A stretch of 24,919 nucleotides of DNA, from NCBI RefSeq assembly GCF_000090795.2, contig NW_003546401.1:35456-60374 (forward strand). The letters are read 5' to 3'. Positions 20,901 through 24,919 of this stretch are shown here, piece by piece. The position numbers and the translations under genes are program-made. Position 1 is the stretch's first letter; every line of letters begins with the position of its first letter. Source of the DNA: Amphimedon queenslandica. Its lineage: Eukaryota; Porifera; Demospongiae; Haplosclerida; Niphatidae. The notes under the pieces were generated by a model. That model had not been told where the DNA came from and did not search any database. It was given only the letters and a program-made list of their open reading frames with translations.

Positions 20901-21132
20901 GCAGAAGATGGAGAACATGAGACGAGAGCACACTGCAGCATTGAAACATGAAGGTACGGAGTATGGGAATCGAATTATGAAATTATGAGTGTTTTAGTAT
21001 TGAAATTACTACTGTACATGCACATTTGTACATGTATAACACACCATTTTTAATTTTATTCTAGAAAAAGTTTTAATTGATCGACTGAAACTGATAAAGG
21101 AGAAAGCAGTTCATTTTATTGAACATCTCAAG
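8207..21132 (+). CDS. SPEF2: SPEF2 (sperm flagellar protein 2 / KPL2, CPC1 orthologue), 3' incomplete
   Basis: Forty exons with phase-consistent GT-AG junctions encode about 1,415 residues. Vertebrate SPEF2 is about 1,800 residues, so the C-terminal part lies beyond the last exon seen or is lost. SPEF2 (Chlamydomonas CPC1) is a structural protein of the central-pair C1b projection of motile cilia and flagella. The identification rests on the whole protein: N-terminal calponin-homology segment beginning MTDILCRWLNEDL, AKLNNFTRLEP, the coiled coil with QMVDLSTKIGEYRELTQ, the adenylate-kinase-like domain (GLPFTGKTS, WVLDNFPTT), and the C-terminal signatures EFLKRPDCKQEFVSQWQ, LWDICDVRK and NWLQDHVGL. 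The start is chosen by homology to the family N-terminus. Most introns carry (ACATGT)n arrays; several carry small transposons. Exon coordinates are in the four block entries that follow. No frame-disrupting change was found. Confidence 0.93.
8654..8922. mobile_element. hAT-like non-autonomous element with 8 bp target duplication
   Basis: In SPEF2 intron 4. Terminal inverted repeats CATGGGCGGTTGCAG (8654-8668) and CTGCAACCGCCTATG (8908-8922) match at 14 of 15 positions. The element is flanked by perfect direct copies of GTGTAATG at 8646-8653 and 8923-8930. The 8 bp duplication and GGCGG-type ends point to the hAT superfamily. At 269 bp it has no transposase. Confidence 0.85.
8960..9341 (-). 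repeat. ~186 bp satellite-like repeat, two units, in intron 4
   Basis: Two head-to-tail units start near 8960 and 9149, with the next boundary at 9335 (spacings 189 and 186). They are in the opposite orientation to the related units in intron 17. Each contains a central palindrome: 8984-9006 (11 bp arms around one base) and CTGTACTATAGTACAG at 9175-9190. The edge near 9345-9370 (GCTCATGAAGCTCATG) matches 13340-13358 in reverse, confirming common origin. Confidence 0.8.
10662..10869. mobile_element. Small inverted-repeat element in SPEF2 intron 8
   Basis: CCCCGTTTACACTAA at 10662-10676 and TTAGTGCAAACGGGG at 10855-10869 are inverted with one mismatch in 15, bracketing 208 bp. It has no coding capacity and I could not identify a target duplication, so the superfamily is open. 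A (TG)n run follows at about 10899-10914. Confidence 0.6.
11869..11915 (+). repeat. (CT)n microsatellite serving as polypyrimidine tract
   Basis: About 47 bp of uninterrupted CT repeat ends four bases before the exon 14 boundary (exon starts 11920). It replaces an ordinary polypyrimidine tract; the acceptor itself is the weak CAAAG. Confidence 0.85.
13391..13941 (+). repeat. ~185 bp satellite-like tandem repeat, three units, in intron 17
   Basis: Unit starts marked by GAGCAA fall at 13391, 13576, 13761 and 13942, giving spacings of 185, 185 and 181. Units 1 and 2 contain the identical 18 bp palindrome CCAAGGCTATAGCCTTGG (13540-13557 and 13725-13742); in unit 3 the palindrome has decayed (about 13895-13930). 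The family is the same as in intron 4, inverted. Confidence 0.88.
14023..16735 (+). other. SPEF2: SPEF2 exons 18-28: adenylate-kinase-like domain
   Basis: Exons 14023-14130, 14263-14365, 14643-14881, 15424-15527, 15670-15733, 15816-15932, 16093-16192, 16259-16289, 16359-16450, 16589-16638, 16696-16735 encode residues ~528-876. A Walker A motif GLPFTGKT lies at residues ~582-589 and the kinase-family DGFP position reads DNFP at ~723-726, after the acidic insert of exon 20. Later pieces (GLDIVVHFNASSDN, WPQIKKWYNRF, VYELIDEKLLR) cover the C-terminal end of the nucleotide-kinase fold. Exon 25 is a 31 nt micro-exon. Catalytic competence is doubtful because the Gly and the following Arg of the usual DGFPR are absent. 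Confidence 0.88.
14911..15176. mobile_element. Tc1/mariner-like MITE with perfect 26 bp TIRs
   Basis: In SPEF2 intron 20. The 26 bp at 14911-14936 (beginning CAGCACTGGTCAGCAATAAG) is an exact reverse complement of 15151-15176. TA dinucleotides at 14909-14910 and 15177-15178 form the target duplication expected for the Tc1/mariner superfamily. At 266 bp there is no transposase. Perfect TIRs suggest recent insertion or ongoing mobilisation. Confidence 0.9.
18550..18686 (+). repeat. Microduplication of exon 32 3' end and its splice donor
   Basis: The sequence covering the last coding bases of exon 32 and its donor (about 18550-18577) recurs at about 18658-18685, 108 bp downstream inside intron 32. 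The two differ at only a few positions. The copy changes the last CAG codon to a TAG stop but keeps a following GTAC donor. Confidence 0.75.
18861..18932. repeat. Longest (ACATGT)n cluster, intron 33
   Basis: Two near-contiguous arrays at about 18861-18884 and 18892-18931; the second is about 40 bp of uninterrupted repeat. It sits in the 114 bp intron between exons 33 and 34, 21 bp upstream of exon 34. Confidence 0.9.
19640..19816. mobile_element. MITE with CAGTGAAACCTG termini
   Basis: In SPEF2 intron 36. CAGTGAAACCTG at 19640-19651 and CAGGTTTCACTG at 19805-19816 are perfect 12 bp inverted ends, with TA on both sides (19638-19639 and 19817-19818). The 177 bp element has no coding capacity. 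The ends and TA duplication fit a Tc1/mariner-type non-autonomous family. Confidence 0.8.
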
Positions 21133-21547
21133 GTAACCATGTGATTGGCAATTAAACTACATTTGTACATGTACAGTACATTTGTACATGTACATGTACA
21201 GTACAATGCACATGTACATGAAATGTAAAGCAGTGTATTGTGCTGTACAAGTTTTGCTTGCTCAAACTTGCTCCTAAAAGAACATAAACATGAAATGCAA
21301 TGCAAAATTAAAATTTGATCAAATTTATTTCAGATCGCCCACGCAATTTATGCATTAGTTTAGTCTTGTAGAGGTACTGTAGTTACTGTACACTATCATA
21401 ACTTATGAATATCCTTAAAGGATTAAAGGACAATAGTGTCTTTGTCATCAGTCTTTGTCTTTGTTTGCTCCTTGCCTCCTTCTGCTGCTTCATTTGATCT
21501 TGTTTTATCTTCATTACTGTATTTCTCACTTTCTTGCTCCCCGTGAA
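21133..21547. other. SPEF2 intron 40 start and TRIM-NHL upstream region
   Basis: This holds the exon 40 donor, (ACATGT)n arrays, repeat copy A (21221-21345) and about 200 bp of presumptive promoter or 5' leader. No SPEF2 exon is visible. The TRIM frame stays open upstream of its ATG to about 21455 without another ATG. Confidence 0.5.
21221..21345 (+). repeat. Direct repeat copy A flanking the TRIM-NHL gene
   Basis: About 125 bp, beginning AAATGTAAAGCAGTGTATTG and ending near CCCACGCA, aligns in the same orientation with 23897-24027 with scattered substitutions and small indels. It contains a small hairpin (CAAGTTT and AAACTTG). Its minus-strand frame reads KFEQAKLVQHNT, shared with the other copy, but this is probably just repeat sequence. 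Confidence 0.8.
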
Positions 21548-23647
21548 ATGGCGACCACCGAAAAATTTTCATCTTCTTCTTCTCCTGTTCTCAGGCTCAA
21601 AATGGAGGAACACCTCACCTGTCCTGTGTGTCTTGATGACTATACCAACCCTAAGATCCTACACTGCCATCACTCATTCTGTCAGGAATGTCTGGAAGGA
21701 TTACCTCTGGAGAAGAAGAATGAGACCTATTACCTCTCTTGTCCTACTTGTCGTCAACATACAGAGTTACCAGAAAAAGGAGTAGGAGCCTTTCCTGTAG
21801 CATTCCACCTCAACAATCTCAGAGAGATGCAAGGTTTACTGAACAACAGGTCATCAACAGCACCTACATTTAATCCTCCAGAGGTCACATGTGATGATCA
21901 TGGTAAGCCTTTGGATCTATTCTGTGAAACATGTGATACAGCAATCTGTGTTACCTGCCAATTCGGTGATCACAAACGTCATAAATATGAATTGATTACT
22001 GAAAAGTATGATCAACACTGTCAAAAATTAAGAGAATGCCTATTACCAGTTGAGAGAAAGAAGGAAGCACTCAAGAAGGTCCTGTCTGCTCTAGCAGAGA
22101 GAGAGGGTGAGATCAGAGAGAGAGGAGAAGGAGTCTTAAAAGAAATACATGAAATGGTAGAGGAAATGATGAATGTTCTTCATCAGTCAGAGAGGAAACT
22201 GACTGAGCAGGCAAGAAAGGTCATAGATTCTAGACTAAAGGTGCTGTCAGAGCAAAAGGAATCAGCAGAGAAGAGTTTAAACCTTGTGGAGGATGTTACG
22301 AATTATGTGGAAGAGAGTCTGAAGACAGGCAGTCCTCAACAAGTCCTGAAGTCTAAGAAGCAGATGATGGAGCGTATGAGTAATGTCACTTTACCAATCA
22401 ATTTGGAAGATTTATATCCAAAGGAAAAGGCCGACTTTGAATTGAGTAAAGATATCAAATCGCTGCATCACATTGGAGATATTTTGACCCACTCTTCCAC
22501 TGCACTACAGCAGTGTAGAGTGAAGAAGGTTGATTGTATCATTCCTACCGACAAAACGCTTTCATTTTCACTATCAATGGAGGCACCAGATTCATCTCTT
22601 TTGTCTGTTCCCCTCTCTTCTCTGAGGTGTAGTATAGTACCAGTTGGTAAAGGTGATCAACCCATTCCAGCTACAGTCACTACCACCAGCACTGATCCTG
22701 GAATGTATAGGATACAGTGTAACCCTTCAACCAGTGGCACTCATATACTAAGAGTTCAAGTAGATGATGTGAAGCTTAAAGCTACCTCACTAGTTATCTG
22801 TATCAGTCCTTACATTGATAACATTTCTCCAGTACATACTATAAATGATGTGAAGGGCCCCTTGGGAGTTGCTGTAAATGATGATCGTAATGTCGTAATA
22901 ACTGAGCGTGATGGCCACTGTGTAACAATACTCGATAAAGGGGGAAATAAAGTGAAATCATTAGGTGGGGAAGGAGGAAGAGGTAACGTCAAGTTTTCTT
23001 ATCTTCATTGTTTGGCGATTACTCAAGACAAATTCATTCTTGTGTCTGATAGTAATAGTATCCAGAAGATAAGCATGGACGGACAGCTTATAAAATCAGT
23101 TGGGGAGTGGGGCAGTGGACCACTACAATTTAAAGACCCTTATGGTATAGCCGTTTCACCTAAAGGAGGCCAGGTTTATATTGCTGATGTAAATAATCAT
23201 CGTATACAAGTCTTGAATCCTGATCTAACCTTCTCTCATTCATTTGGTAGTAAAGGATCAGCTAATGGACAGTTTCAATCTCCATACGACATTGCCATTG
23301 ACAGTCAAGGAATAGTGTATGTGACTGACTATGGTAATCATCGCATTCAGAAGTTCTTTCCAGACGGAAAGTTTGTGGGTCAGTTTGGTAATAAAAGATT
23401 TGGCCCTGGACAGCTTAATGGTCCAATGGGTATAACAATAGACACTGCAGCTACTGGTCTAGTGTATGTTAGTGAATGGGGGAATCATCGTATCTCAGTC
23501 TTCACTAGTGATGGTAATTTCGTGAATAAATTTGGAAGCATGGGCCGTAATGTTAATCAGTTTGATACTCCTTATGGATTGGCATTCAATGAAGATGGGG
23601 CCTTGTACGTTTGTGATTTTAATAACAAGCGACTTGTTGTTTATTAG
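21548..23647 (+). CDS. TRIM-NHL protein (RING, B-box, coiled coil, filamin, NHL), intronless
   Basis: A single uninterrupted 2,100 bp frame encodes 699 residues. The RING finger is complete C3HC4: Cys25, Cys28, Cys40, His42, Cys45, Cys48, Cys65, Cys68. A B-box type 2 follows (Cys115 to His145, CDDHGKPLDLFCETC then HKRH), a coiled coil (~150-275), a filamin-type Ig repeat (~345-440, ending PSTSGTHILRVQVDD), and about six NHL repeats forming a C-terminal propeller (e.g. GGQVYIADVNNHRIQVLNPD, GIVYVTDYGNHRIQKFFPDG). This order is that of TRIM2/TRIM3/TRIM71. Family members are E3 ubiquitin ligases; some NHL domains bind RNA. The start is the ATG at 21548, the first before the RING; an upstream TTG extension is not credible. 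It lies in the same direction as SPEF2 and is flanked by direct repeats. Orthology to a particular TRIM is not assignable by eye. Confidence 0.93.
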   Translation: MATTEKFSSSSSPVLRLKMEEHLTCPVCLDDYTNPKILHCHHSFCQECLEGLPLEKKNETYYLSCPTCRQHTELPEKGVGAFPVAFHLNNLREMQGLLNNRSSTAPTFNPPEVTCDDHGKPLDLFCETCDTAICVTCQFGDHKRHKYELITEKYDQHCQKLRECLLPVERKKEALKKVLSALAEREGEIRERGEGVLKEIHEMVEEMMNVLHQSERKLTEQARKVIDSRLKVLSEQKESAEKSLNLVEDVTNYVEESLKTGSPQQVLKSKKQMMERMSNVTLPINLEDLYPKEKADFELSKDIKSLHHIGDILTHSSTALQQCRVKKVDCIIPTDKTLSFSLSMEAPDSSLLSVPLSSLRCSIVPVGKGDQPIPATVTTTSTDPGMYRIQCNPSTSGTHILRVQVDDVKLKATSLVICISPYIDNISPVHTINDVKGPLGVAVNDDRNVVITERDGHCVTILDKGGNKVKSLGGEGGRGNVKFSYLHCLAITQDKFILVSDSNSIQKISMDGQLIKSVGEWGSGPLQFKDPYGIAVSPKGGQVYIADVNNHRIQVLNPDLTFSHSFGSKGSANGQFQSPYDIAIDSQGIVYVTDYGNHRIQKFFPDGKFVGQFGNKRFGPGQLNGPMGITIDTAATGLVYVSEWGNHRISVFTSDGNFVNKFGSMGRNVNQFDTPYGLAFNEDGALYVCDFNNKRLVVY

Positions 23648-23896
23648 GTTGTTTTTTTAGAATTAAAATTAAAATATTATTATCTTTTTTAATGTAGATT
23701 TTAATTTAATAATAATTAAGATTAATTTGTATGTTAAATTATTATCATTATTATTACAATTATACAAACAACAATTTAACAGTGGAAAGTATATATAAAT
23801 TTTAATATTTACACAGTTGCATGTACATGTAGTGTACATACATGTAAAGTATTGCATGTGATTTAAAGCAACATGTACATGTACATGTGTACTTGT
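23648..23896. other. 3' flank of the TRIM-NHL gene
   Basis: Very A/T-rich. ATTAAA-type hexamers soon after the stop (about 23661-23675) could serve polyadenylation; no canonical AATAAA stands out. (ACATGT) repeats resume near 23820-23890. No SPEF2 exon is seen. Confidence 0.4.
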
Positions 23897-24027
23897 AAAT
23901 GTAAAGCAGTGTATTGTATTGTGCTGCACAAGTTTTGCTTTCTCAAACTTGTTCCTAAAAACATAAAATATAAAATGCAACACACGAAATTAAAATTTGA
24001 TCAAATTTGTGTCAGATCACCCACGCA
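23897..24027 (+). repeat. Direct repeat copy B flanking the TRIM-NHL gene
   Basis: Same orientation as 21221-21345, about 2.68 kb away. Shared landmarks: AAATGTAAAGCAGTGTATTG, CAAGTTTTGCTT, TTAAAATTTGATCAAATTTG and CAGATC-CCCACGCA. It has a 5 bp insertion (TATTG) near its start compared with copy A. Similarity appears to fade beyond CCCACGCA. Confidence 0.8.
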
Positions 24028-24054
24028 TTAGAGTAATTGCAGTACTATAAAATA

Positions 24055-24261
24055 CTGTATAGCGGGAAATTTTTGAGGATAACTAATTTCATGAATAATT
24101 TTGCGGATTTTTTCATGATTCACGAATTTAAATACCTTGAAAATCAATTTAATACGGTACAAGATGGTAGATTAGTGGGAATTTGCGAAAATTAATTCTG
24201 CAAACTTCCAGATATGGGTCATTCGTGAAATTTATTATCCTCGAAAAAACCTGCTATACGG
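24055..24261. mobile_element. MITE with CTGTATAGCGGG-type termini
   Basis: The left end (24055-24078, CTGTATAGCGGGAAAT...) and right end (24239-24261) are imperfect inverted repeats; the right end reads CCGTATAGCAGG on the minus strand, and both continue into GAGG. TA flanks both sides (24053-24054, 24262-24263). The 207 bp element has no transposase. A short open frame at 24183-24377 is an artefact of it. Confidence 0.7.
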
Positions 24262-24289
24262 TACATACACATGTACATGATGTTTTTAT

Positions 24290-24690
24290 TAGTGATGTTT
24301 TAGTTATCAAAAAACAGATTTTATTAGTTATAGTTAGTTTTAAGCAACGTGTGGAAAATTTTATTAGTTTTTATTAGTTTCATGATGCAATCATTTTCAT
24401 ATAGTTAGTTTTAGTTAGTTAACTAAAAGGCTTTTTGAAGACATTTAGTTATAGTTATAGGGTCTAAGTTTTAGTTTTTATTAGTTATTTTAGTTATTTT
24501 AGTTAGTTCACTCTACAAATTATTTATAGTTAGTTTAGTTTTTGGAAGCAAAGCCTCATTTTTAGTTAGTTACAGTTAGTTTTAGGAAATTCTTTTTTCA
24601 TTTTAGTTAGTTATAGTTAGTTAACTAAAAGTCAAAAGACCAAACTAAAAGTGCTTTTAGTTTTAGTTATAGTTAACTAAAACAACACTA
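24290..24690. mobile_element. hAT-like 401 bp element filled with degenerate TTAGTT repeats
   Basis: Ends TAGTGATGTTTTAGTTA (24290-24306) and TAACTAAAACAACACTA (24674-24690) are inverted with one mismatch in 17. Perfect 8 bp duplications GTTTTTAT lie at 24282-24289 and 24691-24698, indicating the hAT superfamily. The interior is almost wholly degenerate TTAGTT/TTATAGTTAG repeat, with GTTAACTAAAA palindromic stretches. Confidence 0.85.
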
Positions 24691-24698
24691 GTTTTTAT

Positions 24699-24919
24699 GT
24701 ACATGTTCATGTAGACTAGTCAGTACTATACACATGAGCAGAAGTGCACGTGAATGTTCATGTGTGGCTCATGTTCATGTGAGGCCAATATTTGTATACT
24801 AGGTTCACACTGACTTTGTCAACTTACATTTTGAATAACTTTCTTATTTTACATGCTAAAGACAGCGGTTTTTTTCTATTGTATTTTTCTCGAAAGACGC
24901 CGGTATTTTGATATATGAT
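24699..24919. other. Terminal 220 bp, no gene seen
   Basis: Contains a few TGTTCATG variants of the hexamer repeat and an A/T-rich tail. No exon of SPEF2 or of another gene can be supported in any frame. Confidence 0.4.

Larger units (their letters stand above)
16910..21132 (+). other. SPEF2: SPEF2 exons 29-40: C-terminal conserved region
   Basis: Exons 16910-17109, 17366-17697, 18037-18175, 18437-18574, 18775-18838, 18953-19005, 19107-19222, 19396-19585, 20117-20245, 20295-20391, 20864-20953, 21065-21132. The central conserved block is ELIEFLKRPDCKQEFVSQWQ through KLWDICDVRK, NWLQDHVGLISNHYISLMQ and FQDAVLLLKDYYLSM. Around it lie basic or Pro/Lys-rich linkers (exons 29, 30, 35-38, e.g. GKGKKGGAK). 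Exon 40 ends HFIEHLK before a GTAACC donor. The next family segment, including the C-terminal part, is not found between 21133 and 24919. Confidence 0.85.
8466..21230. repeat. Dispersed (ACATGT)n arrays in SPEF2 introns
   Basis: The self-complementary hexamer unit ACATGT/TACATG occurs in arrays of two to seven units in nearly every SPEF2 intron longer than about 70 bp, from intron 3 (8473-8490) to intron 40 (21164-21220). Because the unit equals its own reverse complement in another phase, each array is an extended palindrome. Arrays are nearly absent from 1-8460 and inside the TRIM-NHL gene. Open frames reading MYMYMY, HVHVHV or TCTCTC are translations of these arrays, not genes. Confidence 0.9.

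Noticed and set aside
12600..20950. Many short open frames on both strands reading MYMYMY, HVHVHV or TCTCTC
   Set aside because: They are translations of (ACATGT)n arrays, open in all frames because the repeat lacks stop codons; they overlap introns and show no other coding feature.
8466..21230. Hexamer arrays as a CRISPR-like array
   Set aside because: The repeats are simple six-base tandems without unique spacers, in introns of an animal gene.
21455..21547. Upstream in-frame extension of the TRIM gene with a Leu-rich stretch resembling a signal peptide
   Set aside because: It begins with TTG, not ATG, and TRIM proteins are not secreted; the ATG at 21548 sits just before the RING as expected.
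24284..24690. TTAGTT-rich stretch as interstitial telomere sequence
   Set aside because: The unit is TTAGTT/TATAGTTAG rather than TTAGGG, and the tract is bounded exactly by inverted repeats and an 8 bp duplication, so it belongs to a transposon.

Overview
The window looks like a gene-dense but repeat-laden metazoan nuclear genome, most likely a sponge (demosponge, Amphimedon-like). The evidence is AT-rich DNA, GT-AG introns often only 45-85 bp long, an animal-type receptor tyrosine kinase, a fibronectin/immunoglobulin receptor, a flagellar central-apparatus gene and an intronless RING/B-box/filamin/NHL (TRIM) gene. The species is an inference. Gene models were assembled by eye from splice signals, reading-frame continuity and remembered family motifs; nothing was run.

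Layout. (1) 1-485, plus: 3' end of a tyrosine kinase gene. (2) 1055-2912, plus: eight-exon type I receptor (Ig-like, FN3, TM, short tyrosine-containing tail) without a kinase. (3) 3099-3942 and 4360-5149, minus: two tandem paralogues of an unrecognised secreted protein with an acidic pro-region and a basic, six-cysteine body. (4) 6055-7890, minus: five-exon single-pass membrane protein of unknown function. (5) 8207-21132, plus: SPEF2/CPC1 orthologue, 40 exons read here, encoding about 1,415 residues and continuing beyond the last exon seen. It starts head-to-head with gene 4 across a ~316 bp shared upstream region. (6) 21548-23647, plus: intronless 699-residue TRIM-NHL gene. It lies where SPEF2 intron 40 should be and is flanked by two direct repeats of about 130 bp. 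(7) 23648-24919: nested small transposons, no gene seen.

From about 8.46 kb onwards the introns are saturated with a self-complementary hexamer repeat, (ACATGT)n, which is nearly absent from the first 8 kb. The introns also hold several non-autonomous DNA transposons with readable terminal inverted repeats and, in three cases, clear target-site duplications. A ~185 bp satellite-like repeat occurs in inverted orientation in SPEF2 introns 4 and 17; its central palindrome changes sequence between copies while staying palindromic.

Functionally the genes are not an operon. Genes 1-2 fit the receptor families expanded in sponges, genes 3-4 are lineage-specific surface or secreted proteins, SPEF2 is a cilium/flagellum structural gene, and the TRIM-NHL gene is a probable ubiquitin ligase and RNA- or protein-binding regulator.
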